A stretch of 64,000 bases of DNA from Rhodopila globiformis (GCF_002937115.1 NZ_NHRY01000245.1:1-64000); one strand, 5' to 3'. Numbered from the stretch's first letter, positions 1 to 9,072 are shown. Notes: a model not told the origin generated them from the letters alone. A program made the numbers and translations.

Positions 1-730
1 TCCCATTTGGTGTGATTTAGGCTCTCGAATTCGTCCATTGATGGAACTCCATCAGCGTGTGCTTTGGCGGCTCACGCTCCAGAGTTTCATTGATGGGCGA
101 ACCGGGGCCTACCCCCGCAAATGTCAAACTGCTGCTGCCTCCCCGGCAGAGCCGGGGGAACTCCCGGTTACGTTAGAAATGAGCGCAAATTTATGAGTTG
201 AATCACTGGCCAAAGCCGCCTTTCGGGACACGGAGCTTGTTTCCCCCAAACGAGAATCGGCGGCGCCGCCAGCCCAACGGGTTCAGCATGACGCCTGTCG
301 GTTCAGTCTTCCAGGAAGCGTCATCGGAAAGCGGAGCAGCCGCGGCGCCGCCGGATCGCGCCAAGTCACCGATGTTGTTACATCATCGATATTCGCCACT
401 TCCTCCCGCCCCGGCCGGCACGCATCACTGCCCGCGCGGCATGGAGCCACGGTAGCCGACCCCGACAAGGCGGGCCACAACCCCGAGGCGCAGACGCCCA
501 GCGGTCGCATTCCACGTGGATTGGTGTTACTCATTGATCCGGCTTCACGCGGCAGATCGACCCGCCGTGGATCCAGCCCGAGGACCCGCCGAGCCAGTAA
601 CGGTCCGTCCTCGCTCAATGGGCGCAGCGCATCGCGCTCGTCCCGCCACGCATCCCGGCGACGCTGCAGGGCGCGATCACCACGCCGCCGATCATTGGCT
701 GCGTCACAACAAGACGGCCGTCGCGGCACG
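1..730. other. Intergenic left end, no convincing gene
   Basis: No reading frame here looks like a known protein. The first 200 bases are less GC-rich than the rest and contain a perfect hairpin (7-bp stem CCCCGGC/GCCGGGG at 141-157 around AGA). It might be the 3' flank or terminator of a gene or insertion sequence lying to the left. That is only an impression. Confidence 0.4.
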
Positions 731-1633
731 TTACGTGGCCGGCCAGAGCCACGCCGCGCCGCGCACCCCCGACGAATCGCCGTGCCTGTTCTTCAGGATC
801 GGCGTGGTGACCACGTCGCTGAACACATGCGGCGGGATCAGCCGCGGCAGCTCGGTATAGAGATGGTCCATGTTCGACAGCCCGCCGCCCAGCACGATCG
901 CGTCCGGGTCGAGCAGGTTGATAACCCCCCCCAGTCCCCGCGCCAGCCGATCGGCGTGGCGGGCGAGGGCGTCGATGGCGATCTGCTCGCCGGCGGCGGC
1001 CCGCGCCGGTAGGCCGCCAGCGTCACGCGCGCCCGGCCCGTCGGCGTCCCGCGCCAGGGCCGGGCCGGCGACATAGGTTTCCAGGCAGCCATACCGGCCG
1101 CACCAGCACAGGTGGCCCGGCACCTCGTCCTCGCCGCGCGGCCAGAGCAGCGGCGTGTGGCCCCACTCGCCGGCGATGCGGTGCAGGCCCTGGTGCACCT
1201 TGCCGTGCATGATGATCCCGCCGCCGCAGCCGGTGCCCAGGATCACGCCAAACACCACGCCGTATCCGGCGGCGGCGCCATCGCTCGCCTCGCTCAGGGC
1301 GAAGCAGTTGGCGTCGTTCTCGACCCGTACCTCCCGCGCCAGCGCCTGGCTGATGTCGTATTCGAAGCGATGGCCGTTCAGCGCGATCGAGTTGGCGCCC
1401 TTGACCAGGCCGGTCGCCGGGCTGATCACGCCGGGTATGCCGACGCCGACGGTCGCGCTGGCGCCGAGCCGCGCTTCGGCGTCCCGCACCAGGCCGGCGA
1501 TGGCCTCCACCGTGGCTTCGTAGCCGCTGGGCGTTGCGATGCGGTGACGCAACGCCACCGCGCCGTCCGGCGCCAGGACGATGATCTCGATCTTGGTGCC
1601 GCCGAGGTCGATCCCGATGCGATACTGGTTCAT
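731..1633 (-). CDS. mak: ROK-family sugar kinase, probable fructokinase
   Basis: A cytoplasmic ATP-dependent hexose kinase, most likely phosphorylating fructose. The N-terminus has the phosphate-binding IGIDLGGTKIE motif, followed by GVGIPGVISP and the ENDANCFALSE segment that carries the catalytic Asp. The ROK zinc site is present as CWCGRYGCLE, preceded by GEWGH. The stretch around TGLVKGANS..LNG and GEWGHTPLLWP is closer to E. coli Mak (fructokinase) than to the N-acetylglucosamine kinase NagK as I recall them. Its 300 aa is the normal family length. The ATG start is at 1633, and the gene diverges from the tusA-like gene. Substrate specificity is inferred. Confidence 0.85.
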   Translation of the reverse strand: MNQYRIGIDLGGTKIEIIVLAPDGAVALRHRIATPSGYEATVEAIAGLVRDAEARLGASATVGVGIPGVISPATGLVKGANSIALNGHRFEYDISQALAREVRVENDANCFALSEASDGAAAGYGVVFGVILGTGCGGGIIMHGKVHQGLHRIAGEWGHTPLLWPRGEDEVPGHLCWCGRYGCLETYVAGPALARDADGPGARDAGGLPARAAAGEQIAIDALARHADRLARGLGGVINLLDPDAIVLGGGLSNMDHLYTELPRLIPPHVFSDVVTTPILKNRHGDSSGVRGAAWLWPAT

Positions 1634-1710
1634 GCCATTAGCATGCCGATAAGACCGCGGCGGCTCAAGTGCATCTTGCCCAAACTTCGCGGCATGCGCA
1701 TGTTGCCGGC

Positions 1711-1962
1711 ATGAGCGAGACTCTTCTTGACGTCAAAGGCATGACCTGTCCGTTGCCCGTGCTGCGGGCCAACCGCGTGCTGCGCGGCATGGCGCCCGGG
1801 CAGCGTCTGCGCGTATTGGCAACGGATCGGGCGGCGGTGAGCGATTTCCAGGCTTTTTGTCAGGAAACCGGTCACGCCCTGCTGGCATGGAGTGAGGAAG
1901 CTGGCATATTCAGCTTCCTGATCCGTCGTCGGGCGGAGGATCCGGTACCAAAGGGGGGCTGA
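1711..1962 (+). CDS. TusA/SirA-like sulfurtransferase
   Basis: A small (83 aa) cytoplasmic sulfur-carrier family protein. The diagnostic DVKGMTCPLPVLRA motif near residues 6-19 holds the active-site Cys in a CPxP context, as in TusA and SirA. These proteins pass persulfide sulfur in tRNA thiolation, molybdenum cofactor synthesis or sulfur oxidation. The frame is open upstream to 1669, but the residues before MSETLLD do not resemble the family, so the ATG at 1711 is chosen. The stop lies one base before the GTG of the next gene, so they are probably co-transcribed. Which pathway it serves cannot be told. Confidence 0.85.
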   Translation: MSETLLDVKGMTCPLPVLRANRVLRGMAPGQRLRVLATDRAAVSDFQAFCQETGHALLAWSEEAGIFSFLIRRRAEDPVPKGG

Positions 1963-1963
1963 C

Positions 1964-2896
1964 GTGGCGACCGCGTTGATTACGCATCCAGCGTGCCTGG
2001 AGCATGACACCGGCCCTTACCATCCGGAAACGTCCGAACGACTGCGCACCGTCCTGGCGGCGCTGGAGACCGAGGAATTCGCCATGCTGCTGCGCGAGTC
2101 CGCGCCCGAGGCCAGCGTCGAGCAGCTGACCCGGGTCCATCCGCGGGACTACGTCGAGGCGATCCTGGCGATCCATCCCGACCTGGGAGAGCCGATCAAC
2201 CTGGACAGCGACACGGTCATGAGCGCCGGCAGCGCCGAGGCGGCGGCACGGGCCGCCGGCGGCGCCTGCCTGGGAGTGGATGCGGTGATGGAAGGCTGGG
2301 CGCGCACCGCCTTCGCCGCCGTCCGCCCGCCCGGACATCACGCCGAGCCGAACAAGCCGATGGGCTTCTGCCTGTTCAACAACGCCGCCGTCGCCGCGCT
2401 GCATGCGCGCGAGAAACACGGCGTCGCGCGCATCGCCGTGGTCGATTTCGATGTCCACCACGGCAACGGCACCCAGGCGATGTTCGCGGCGGATCCGGGC
2501 CTGTTCTATGCCTCCTCGCACCAGAATCCGTGCTACCCCGGCACCGGCGAGGTGTGGGAGCGTGGGGTGGCGGACAACATCCTGAACGTGCCGCTGCGCC
2601 CGCGCGACGGCAGCACCCAGTTCCGCGCCGTGTGGTCGGAAACGATCATCCCGGCGCTGGACACGTTCGCCCCCGGCCTGCTGATCGTTTCGGCCGGCTT
2701 CGATGCGCACGTGGCCGACCCACTGGCCCAGCTGCGGCTGGAAACCGCCGATTTCGCCTGGGTCACCGACCGGCTTCTGGAAGTCGCCGACAGGCACTGC
2801 GGCGGGCGCCTGGTTTCGGTGCTGGAAGGCGGCTACGACCTGAACGCGCTGGCCGCCTCGGTGGCGGCGCATGTCCGCAGTCTGATGCGGGGATAG
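1964..2896 (+). CDS. Histone deacetylase family protein (acetylpolyamine/AcuC-like amidohydrolase)
   Basis: A 310-aa zinc amidohydrolase of the class II HDAC/acetylpolyamine deacetylase group. Visible are the substrate-pocket motif RPPGHHAEP, the zinc-ligand motif DFDVHHGNGTQ, the later Asp ligand in SAGFDAHVADPL, and the C-terminal LEGGYDLNAL. The start is the GTG at 1964, directly after the tusA-like stop. The next gene, xseB, begins 12 bases downstream. In alphaproteobacteria this family is often found next to xseB, and the substrate (acetylated protein, polyamine or small molecule) is generally unknown. Confidence 0.9.
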   Translation: MATALITHPACLEHDTGPYHPETSERLRTVLAALETEEFAMLLRESAPEASVEQLTRVHPRDYVEAILAIHPDLGEPINLDSDTVMSAGSAEAAARAAGGACLGVDAVMEGWARTAFAAVRPPGHHAEPNKPMGFCLFNNAAVAALHAREKHGVARIAVVDFDVHHGNGTQAMFAADPGLFYASSHQNPCYPGTGEVWERGVADNILNVPLRPRDGSTQFRAVWSETIIPALDTFAPGLLIVSAGFDAHVADPLAQLRLETADFAWVTDRLLEVADRHCGGRLVSVLEGGYDLNALAASVAAHVRSLMRG

Positions 2897-2908
2897 AGGA
2901 ACAGCCTG

Positions 2909-3154
2909 ATGCCGGATACCCAGCCGGACGACGTCGCCACGCTGTCGTTCGAGGACGCGCTGGCGGAACTCGACCAGATCGTGCGCGGCCTGGAGGGCGG
3001 CACCCTGAAGCTCGATGCCGCGGTGCAGGCGTTCGAGCGTGGCGTGAAGCTGCGCCGCCACTGCGAGGCCAAGCTGGCCGAGGTCGAGGCGCGGGTGGAG
3101 GCGCTGGTACAGCGCTCCGACGGCACGCTCGGCACCCGTCCGCTGGAGCCGTAG
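2909..3154 (+). CDS. xseB: Exodeoxyribonuclease VII small subunit
   Basis: The small subunit of exonuclease VII, which binds XseA and degrades single-stranded DNA from both ends during repair. The 81-aa protein contains the typical FEDALAELDQIVRGLEGG segment, then LDAAVQAFERGVKLRRHCEAKLAEVEARV, which forms the two-helix hairpin. Length is normal. It sits between the deacetylase-like gene and tlyA with short gaps (12 and 10 bases), so the three probably form one transcript. xseA is not in the window. Confidence 0.92.
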   Translation: MPDTQPDDVATLSFEDALAELDQIVRGLEGGTLKLDAAVQAFERGVKLRRHCEAKLAEVEARVEALVQRSDGTLGTRPLEP

Positions 3155-3164
3155 TGCGCCAACC

Positions 3165-3914
3165 ATGAAGCAGCGGGCGGACCAGATGCTGGTCCAGCGG
3201 GGTCTGGTGGAAAGCCGCGCCCGGGCGCAGGCGCTGATCCTGGCCGGCAAGGTGTTCTCCGGTGACAGGCGCGTCGCCAAAGCCGGCGACCTGCTGGCCG
3301 ATGCCGCGCCGCTGGAGGTGCGCGGGCAGGACCACCCGTGGGTGTCGCGCGGCGGGCTGAAGCTGGCGCACGGGCTGGCGCATTTCGGCTTTTCGCCGGC
3401 CGGGCGGGTCTGCCTGGACATCGGCGCCTCCACCGGCGGCTTTACTGACGTTCTACTGTCGCACGGCGCGGCCCGGGTGCATGCGGTGGATGTCGGGCAC
3501 GGGCAACTGGCCTGGAAGCTGCGCTGCGACGACCGCGTCGTGGTGCACGAAAAGACCAACGCGCGTTATCTGGATCGTGCGCAGATCCCTGAGCCGATGG
3601 GCGCTTTGGTGTGCGATGCCAGCTTCATCGGGCTGGCGACGGTACTGCCGGCGCCGCTGGCGCTGTGCGGTCCCGGGGCCTGGGCGATCGCGCTGATCAA
3701 GCCGCAGTTCGAGGCCGGCGCCGCTTCGGTGGGCAGCAAGGGCGTGGTTCGCGATCCCGCGATGCATCGCGCGGTCTGCGACCGCATCGGCGCGTGGTGG
3801 GCCGGGTTGGCGGGTTGGATTGTTCTGGGAATCGAGCCAAGCCCGATCACCGGCCCGGAAGGCAACCGGGAATTCCTGCTCGGAGCAGTTCGGCGCCAGA
3901 CAGACTCCGGCTGA
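3165..3914 (+). CDS. tlyA: TlyA family rRNA 2'-O-methyltransferase
   Basis: A 249-aa rRNA ribose methyltransferase. An S4 RNA-binding domain covers roughly residues 1-60 (QRADQMLVQRGLVESRARAQ). It is followed by a Rossmann SAM-binding fold with the glycine-rich motif CLDIGASTGGFTDVLL, and later CDASFI, IKPQFEAG and EGNREFLLG. These supply the K-D-K-E set typical of FtsJ/TlyA enzymes. The actinobacterial homologue methylates 16S and 23S rRNA and affects capreomycin sensitivity; the proteobacterial role is less defined. In many relatives dxs precedes tlyA, but here xseB does. Confidence 0.9.
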   Translation: MKQRADQMLVQRGLVESRARAQALILAGKVFSGDRRVAKAGDLLADAAPLEVRGQDHPWVSRGGLKLAHGLAHFGFSPAGRVCLDIGASTGGFTDVLLSHGAARVHAVDVGHGQLAWKLRCDDRVVVHEKTNARYLDRAQIPEPMGALVCDASFIGLATVLPAPLALCGPGAWAIALIKPQFEAGAASVGSKGVVRDPAMHRAVCDRIGAWWAGLAGWIVLGIEPSPITGPEGNREFLLGAVRRQTDSG

Positions 3915-4264
3915 TGCCAAGGGTTCGTCCGCGCATAACCGCTGCATGTGGCGCATTCATGGAGAGGCCCCGGCTGCACGATGCCGTCATGACGCGGAGG
4001 GACCGGTGCCCTATGACGCGGTTATTCCCTGACGAGCCCCAAGTGCCCGAAAATCCTGCACGCTGGCTCGACTTTTCATCGTCAAGGCCGACCATCCGCG
4101 CGCTGCGGCGCTGGTGCGGAAGATCGCGGCCGCACGGGCGGCCGTGACAGGTGGCGGCTGTCCGTGCCGGCCTGTCAGGAATTCGGGCAGTTGGCGCAAA
4201 CGATCGGCCAGACAGTGTTTCATGCTGGCTGGCCGGGTTCGGACGGGGGGGGGGTGAACCGTGG
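3915..4264. other. Intergenic, tlyA-HU gap
   Basis: About 350 bases between the convergent ends of tlyA and the HU gene. I see no tRNA, strong terminator or believable coding frame. A run of nine G residues lies just downstream of the HU stop. Confidence 0.5.
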
Positions 4265-4534
4265 CTAAACCGACTTTTTCAGGACCGGAGACGCCTTGAA
4301 CCGCACCGTCTTGCCGGCCTTTACTTTGATCGACTCGCCGGTCCGCGGGTTCAGCGCTTTGCGTGCCTTGGTCTTGCGGACGGTGAAGGTGCCGAAGCTT
4401 GGAAGCGTGAACTTCCCGGTCCGCTTCATCTCCTTCACGATGGCATCAATCAGGTCATTGGTCGCGCGGTTGGCCGCAGCCCCTGTCACTTCAGTTGATT
4501 GCTGAATGACGCGGGCGATAAACGCCTTGGACAT
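4265..4534 (-). CDS. HU family DNA-binding protein
   Basis: An 89-aa nucleoid protein. It begins MSKAFIARVIQQSTEVTG, has the conserved GxFTLPSFGTFTV turn, and ends with the DNA-binding arm RKTKARKALNPRTGESIKV followed by KFKASPVLKK-type residues (here VRFKASPVLKK). HU dimers bend and constrain DNA. The ATG at 4534 is preceded by AAGGA. It is a monocistronic minus-strand gene, with a long upstream region that holds an inverted repeat close to the start. I cannot distinguish the HU-alpha or HU-beta type, and IHF is less likely. Confidence 0.93.
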   Translation of the reverse strand: MSKAFIARVIQQSTEVTGAAANRATNDLIDAIVKEMKRTGKFTLPSFGTFTVRKTKARKALNPRTGESIKVKAGKTVRFKASPVLKKSV

Positions 4535-4553
4535 CAGGAATTCCTTGTCATAT

Positions 4554-4579
4554 CGAGATCAAAAGGTGTGTTGATCTCG
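4554..4579 (-). promoter_or_regulatory. Perfect inverted repeat in the HU leader
   Basis: CGAGATCAA (4554-4562) and TTGATCTCG (4571-4579) form a perfect 9-bp inverted repeat around an 8-base spacer, ending 20 bases before the HU start codon. It could be an operator or a leader hairpin next to the ribosome binding site. The binding factor is unknown. Confidence 0.45.
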
Positions 4580-4909
4580 CCCAGGATCACCTTGTGCGCC
4601 AAAACTGCACGATTCGTCAACAAATTTGCGCACGATGAAATGATCGACTCCGCAATTTCTCAAGAATATTTGACTATCTGTAGCGTTCTTGGCGTCGCCA
4701 CGGGCGAATCGCCCGGACAGTGGAAACGCCGCTGGCGGCAGCAGAATATCGCCATGGCGCAGGCGGCCGGCGTGCGGCAAGTAATCCCGCCGGCGTCAGC
4801 AAGTCATTGTCAACACTTCGATTTAACGATTGCCACCATGACGCAGGGCCGCGCCGGCGGCCGCGACAGAACCGCCTTGCCCGGAAAAACCAAGATGCAG
4901 CCAGAAAGT

Positions 4910-5086
4910 TTAGCGCGCGGCCGGGTCTGGCCGCAGGGCTGACGGAAACCGGGCGGTGGCCGCCAGATCCGGCCGGGAAACGTCGGCCAGCAGGGACCAG
5001 ATCTTGTCCGGTTGCATCGGAACGTCAGGATCGTTCAGAAGCCGATCGAGTTCCTCCAGTTTTCGATCGTACTCGGCATGGGTCAT
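4910..5086 (-). CDS. 58-aa conserved-looking small protein, function unknown
   Basis: A 58-codon frame with a good ribosome binding site (GGAGG seven bases before the ATG at 5086) and a TAA stop at 4910. The protein starts MTHAEYDRKLEELDRLLNDP and continues DVPMQPDKIWSLLADVS, giving two charged/leucine-rich helices and a proline-rich tail. The DRKLEELDRLLNDPDV segment resembles the N-terminal helix region of peptide chain release factors (the PCRF domain), but no GGQ or codon-recognition domain follows. It is therefore not a release factor. It may be a stand-alone helical adaptor. Function is not known. Confidence 0.6.
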   Translation of the reverse strand: MTHAEYDRKLEELDRLLNDPDVPMQPDKIWSLLADVSRPDLAATARFPSALRPDPAAR

Positions 5087-5197
5087 GGTCGGCCTCCAAA
5101 CACGCGCAATGCCGCTATCCCGCCCGACAATCGTGGCAGGGGCACGGCAGTGCGATGAATATGAGGTGTTCCTTTCCCGGACGACCGTCCCGGCCGA

Positions 5198-6409
5198 TCA
5201 AACCGACGACATCACCGCCGGCGCCAGCGCCGCTACCCGCGCGGCGGGATGACCGGGATTGCGGAACCGCAGCTCGCCGCCCGGCGCGGCGTGCGGCTCG
5301 CCGAGCCCGAACAGTTCCAGCCGCGAGGTGAAGGTCACCGCGACGACCGGACGCGCCTCGGGATTGGTCATGAACTGCCGGGCCTCGCCTTCCAGTTCCA
5401 GCCGCTCACGCAGGCCGCGCCATTCCAGCCGATCGGTGTCCTCGACGAACATCGACAGGATGCCGGGCCGCTTCCCGGTCAGCCGCACCGGCGCAATGGC
5501 GGCGAGGCGCCGGCGGATCATGATGGCGACCTCGTTCTCCTGCCCGGCGCGCGCCGCCATGACGAACACGCCGCCCCCCGTGGTGGTGACGGACAGGTGC
5601 GCCTCGGGCCCGAACTCCCGCCGCAGCGACGACATCAGGCCCAGGTCTTCGGCCTGCGCGCCGGCCAGCAGCAGCGGATCCAGCCGCAGGATGATGGCCT
5701 CGTCATGGTCCTGGCGCGACTTCGTCTCCAGCATCGCGCGGATGCGCTGGTGCAGATTGGCCAGGGCTTCGCTGTCTGGCTCGGAGTCATGCAGGCCCCC
5801 GCGCAGGCCGCCCGGCAGTGTCATCTTCAGCAGGTAGCGCCCGGGATGCGCCGCCAGCCAGGTCTGCAGATCGGGGTCGATGCGATCGGCCAGCCGGAAC
5901 CAGGCGCCGCGATGCACGCCGCGGCCGTTCTCGGCGCTGACGACGTCGCAGGCGACTTCGGCCTCGATCTGGTCGCGGGTCAGCAGCAGGTCGTGCGGCG
6001 TGCCCTCCTCTAGGCCCGGAAAGCTGACGGTGAAGCCGCGCGAGCGCTGCAGCATGGCGGAACGGATCAGGTGGAAAACCGGGACCAGCGTGTTCTGTCC
6101 AGCCAGGCCAAGCTCGAGCTGCTCGATCAGCCGGTTGCGTCCCCCTGGAGTCAGGCTCGCGGCGATCAGCGGAATTTCCCGCGCGATCGCTTCCAGCAGC
6201 GCCTCGGTGGCGGACATCGGCGCATCAGGCTGGCGGCGCAACTTCTCCAGGCTAAGTTCCAGCACATGGCGTTGCCGGATCGCCTGGCCAGCGCGCGGCC
6301 CTGCTGCGGCCAGGGCGCGGACCTCGGCAAGGCGCTGACGCCAGCGTTTCTCGCCAGCCAGCGCTACGAAGGAGTCCAACGGCGAAGGGGCAGGGGCGTT
6401 TGCGAGCAT
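5198..6409 (-). CDS. Hypothetical protein, 403 aa
   Basis: I do not recognise this family. It is a soluble-looking protein with no signal peptide or membrane segment, and has an Arg/Leu-rich helical N-terminus (residues 1-130). The middle and C-terminal parts are mixed alpha/beta and include LLLTRDQIEAEVACDVVSAENGRG, RYLLKMTLPGGL and HDEAIILRLDPLLLAGAQ. There is no clear nucleotide-binding or metal motif. Codon use and GC match the neighbours, so it looks like a resident gene. It is followed on the same strand by the 58-aa protein after a gap of about 110 bases. Start ATG at 6409. Confidence 0.7.
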   Translation of the reverse strand: MLANAPAPSPLDSFVALAGEKRWRQRLAEVRALAAAGPRAGQAIRQRHVLELSLEKLRRQPDAPMSATEALLEAIAREIPLIAASLTPGGRNRLIEQLELGLAGQNTLVPVFHLIRSAMLQRSRGFTVSFPGLEEGTPHDLLLTRDQIEAEVACDVVSAENGRGVHRGAWFRLADRIDPDLQTWLAAHPGRYLLKMTLPGGLRGGLHDSEPDSEALANLHQRIRAMLETKSRQDHDEAIILRLDPLLLAGAQAEDLGLMSSLRREFGPEAHLSVTTTGGGVFVMAARAGQENEVAIMIRRRLAAIAPVRLTGKRPGILSMFVEDTDRLEWRGLRERLELEGEARQFMTNPEARPVVAVTFTSRLELFGLGEPHAAPGGELRFRNPGHPAARVAALAPAVMSSV

Positions 6410-6969
6410 GGTGTTCAGGGTGCATCACGAGATCGAGACTTACCATTGAGGCCCGAAAATTGCCGAGCGTCAAGCTTGGTTATTGCCGACCCTCGCTGAC
6501 GCTTTTGCGATGAACGCGGCGGAAGCGCTGCCGGAGCGAGGTCGCCGCCCTATCGTCGCCCTATCGTCATGGCCGGGCGTGTCCCCATGCGTATCAGGAT
6601 AAGACGGCGGTCGGAGAAAGATTTGGCGGCGCGTGCCGTTCCCCCTCGTCATGGCCCGGCTGGTCCGGGCCACCTGTCGCGGCACAAGTGCTTGAACAGG
6701 TGGCCCGGACAAGCCGGGCCATGACGATCAGGGAAACGCCGTTCTCCAACCGTCGCTCTATCCTGATACGCATGGGACGTGTCCCGGCCATCTGCGCTTC
6801 GACGGCGGGGGGTGGATGGCCGGGACACGCCCGGCCATGACGATAGGGCGACGACCTTGCTCCGCCGCTCAGCTTATCCTGATACGCATGGGGACACGCC
6901 CGGCCATGACGGTGAGGCAACGGACCGGGCACGGCCCATGCCGGAGCGGCAACGGACCGCCGACGCGCG
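6410..6969. repeat. Nested palindromic repeat cluster between the 403-aa gene and aroC
   Basis: Non-coding except for chance frames. A 37-bp sequence at 6565-6601 (starting CGTCATGGCCGGGCGTGTCC) recurs as a perfect inverted copy at 6875-6911. Inside this frame lie two further palindromes, one at about 6648-6728 built on TCATGGCCCGGC..GCCGGGCCATGA, and one at about 6760-6845 built on ATGGCCGGGACACG. The same sequence types recur at other intergenic sites in this window. Confidence 0.85.
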
Positions 6970-8073
6970 TCAGTTCCGCGGCAGCCGCAGGATCGCCGGC
7001 GCGTCCGGATTCTGCGCGCGGTGGCGCAGCAGGTGATCCGCCAGCACGCACGCCACCATCGCCTCGCCAACCGGCACGGCGCGGATGCCAACGCAGGGAT
7101 CGTGACGGCCCTTGGTGACGATCTCGATGTCATGGCCGCGGCGATCGACGGACTGCCGCGGCGACAGGATCGAACTAGTCGGCTTCACCGCGAAGCGCGC
7201 CACGATCGGCTGGCCCGTCGCGATGCCGCCCAGGATGCCGCCGGCATGGTTCGAGGCGAATTCCACCACGCCGTCCCGCATCCGCATCTCGTCGGCGTTC
7301 GCCTCGCCGGTCAGGGCGGCGGCGGCGAACCCTTCGCCGATTTCCACGCCCTTCACGGCGTTGATCGACATCAGGGCGGCGGCGATGTCGGCATCCAGCT
7401 TGCCGTAGATCGGCGCGCCCAGGCCGGGCGGAGCGCCTTCCGCGACGATCTCGATCACCGCGCCGGCCGAGGAGCCGGACTTGCGCACCTCCGACAGGTA
7501 CGTCTCCCACGCCGCAGCGGCCACCGGATCGGGGCAGAAAAGCGGGTTCTGCCCGATCTGGTCCCAGTCCCAGCGCCCGCGGTCGATCCTGTGCGGGCCG
7601 ACCTGCACCAGCGCGCCGCGGATCGTCACCCGGCCGCCCAGCACGCGCCGCGCCACCGCGCCGGCTGCCACGCGCATCGCGGTCTCGCGCGCCGAGGACC
7701 GGCCGCCGCCGCGATAATCACGGATGCCGTATTTCAGGTCATAGGTCACGTCGGCGTGGCCGGGCCGGTACTGCACCGCGATGTCGGCGTAATCGCGGGA
7801 CCGTTGGTCCTGGTTCTCGATCACCAGGCTGATCGGCGTGCCGGTGGTCAAGCCCTCGAACACGCCGGACAGGATGCGGACCTGGTCAGGCTCCTGCCGC
7901 TGAGTGGTGAATTTCGACTGCCCCGGACGGCGCTTGTCCAGCCAGGGCTGGATATCCGCCTCGGTCAGCGGAATGCGCGGCGGGCAGCCATCGACGACGA
8001 CGCCGATGGCCGGACCGTGACTTTCGCCCCATGTGGTGACCCGGAACAGATGACCGAAGCTGTTATGGGACAT
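6970..8073 (-). CDS. aroC: Chorismate synthase
   Basis: Catalyses the last step of the shikimate pathway, turning 5-enolpyruvylshikimate-3-phosphate into chorismate with reduced FMN. The protein starts [20 protein letters not shown], which includes chorismate synthase signature 1 ([17 protein letters not shown]). It also contains [31 protein letters not shown] and the late signature [20 protein letters not shown]. The frame runs open to 8151, but family length (367 aa) and the MSHNSFG start place the ATG at 8073. That is 11 bases after the fabI stop, so fabI and aroC are likely co-transcribed. Confidence 0.96.
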   Translation of the reverse strand: MSHNSFGHLFRVTTWGESHGPAIGVVVDGCPPRIPLTEADIQPWLDKRRPGQSKFTTQRQEPDQVRILSGVFEGLTTGTPISLVIENQDQRSRDYADIAVQYRPGHADVTYDLKYGIRDYRGGGRSSARETAMRVAAGAVARRVLGGRVTIRGALVQVGPHRIDRGRWDWDQIGQNPLFCPDPVAAAAWETYLSEVRKSGSSAGAVIEIVAEGAPPGLGAPIYGKLDADIAAALMSINAVKGVEIGEGFAAAALTGEANADEMRMRDGVVEFASNHAGGILGGIATGQPIVARFAVKPTSSILSPRQSVDRRGHDIEIVTKGRHDPCVGIRAVPVGEAMVACVLADHLLRHRAQNPDAPAILRLPRN

Positions 8074-8084
8074 GGCAGGGGTTA

Positions 8085-8927
8085 TCAGGACTCCGCGATG
8101 GCGATGTCGGGCGCGTCCGGATGCTTCATGCCGACGATGTGGTAGCCGCAATCGACATGGTGCACTTCGCCCGTTACGCCGGCCGCCAGGTCCGACAGCA
8201 GGTAAAGCCCGGCGCCGCCGACTTCGTCGATCGTGACGTTGCGCTGCATCGGCGCGTTGAGCTGGTTCCAGCGCAGGATGTAGCGGAAATCGCCAATCCC
8301 CGATGCCGCCAGCGTCTTGATCGGCCCGGCACTGATGGCGTTGCAGCGGATTCCCGCGCTGCCGAGATCGGCCGCCAGATAGCGCACCGACGCCTCCAGC
8401 GCCGCCTTTGCCACGCCCATGACGTTGTAGTGCGGCACCCAGCGTTCGGCGCCCAGGTAGGACAGGGTCAGCAGGCTGCCGCCCGGCTGCATCATCGGCA
8501 CCGCCCGCTGACAGACCGAGGTGAACGAATAGCAGGAGATATCCATCGCCTGCAGGAACGCCCCCCGCGGGGTGTCGAGATAACGCCCGCGCAGGAACTG
8601 CTTGTCCGCGAAACCGATGGCGTGAACCAGGAAATCCAGTCCCCCCCAGCGTTCCGACAGACCGGCAAAGGCGGAGTCGATGCTGGCTTCGTCGGTGACG
8701 TCGCAGGGAAACACGAGATCGGAGCCAACCTGCTGGGCCAGCGGGCGCACCCGCCGCTCCAGCGCCTCGCCCTGGAAGGTGAATGCCAGCTCGGCGCCCT
8801 GGGCGGCACAGGCCGAGGCGATGCCCCAGGCCAGCGAGCGATCATTGGCGACACCCATGATCATGCCCCGCTTGCCACGCATCAGGTTGCCTTGCAGGGG
8901 GAGGAGTGCCGCAGCACTGTCAGCCAT
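8085..8927 (-). CDS. fabI: Enoyl-[acyl-carrier-protein] reductase (NADH)
   Basis: Reduces trans-2-enoyl-ACP in the last step of each fatty-acid elongation round. It is a short-chain dehydrogenase fold with the FabI-specific cofactor motif [15 protein letters not shown]. The active-site region [20 protein letters not shown] carries the Tyr-x6-Lys pair, and [16 protein letters not shown] follows. The 280-aa length is typical, with a slightly long N-terminal leader (an alternative ATG at [10 protein letters not shown] is possible). It lies upstream of aroC on the same strand. Triclosan/isoniazid-target family, cytoplasmic. Confidence 0.95.
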   Translation of the reverse strand: MADSAAALLPLQGNLMRGKRGMIMGVANDRSLAWGIASACAAQGAELAFTFQGEALERRVRPLAQQVGSDLVFPCDVTDEASIDSAFAGLSERWGGLDFLVHAIGFADKQFLRGRYLDTPRGAFLQAMDISCYSFTSVCQRAVPMMQPGGSLLTLSYLGAERWVPHYNVMGVAKAALEASVRYLAADLGSAGIRCNAISAGPIKTLAASGIGDFRYILRWNQLNAPMQRNVTIDEVGGAGLYLLSDLAAGVTGEVHHVDCGYHIVGMKHPDAPDIAIAES

Positions 8928-9072
8928 TGTCTATCCTATTCCTGGCGATGCGCAGCGAGACGCACCGTCCCGCCGTCGTGGCACAAGGCAGCGGGAAAGA
9001 GCAAGAGGCAGGAAGCGTTTTTGTCGGCGCCGTTGTATGAATCGAACGATCACGCGGCGCCGCGCCGCCGCG

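Noticed and set aside
283-729. Minus-strand 148-aa frame downstream of the fructokinase gene
   Set aside because: Arg-rich and without family resemblance. All three frames in this GC-rich stretch are equally open.
6594-7133. Frames with HGRACPGH / GTRPAMT-like peptides
   Set aside because: These are translations of the palindromic DNA repeats, not proteins.
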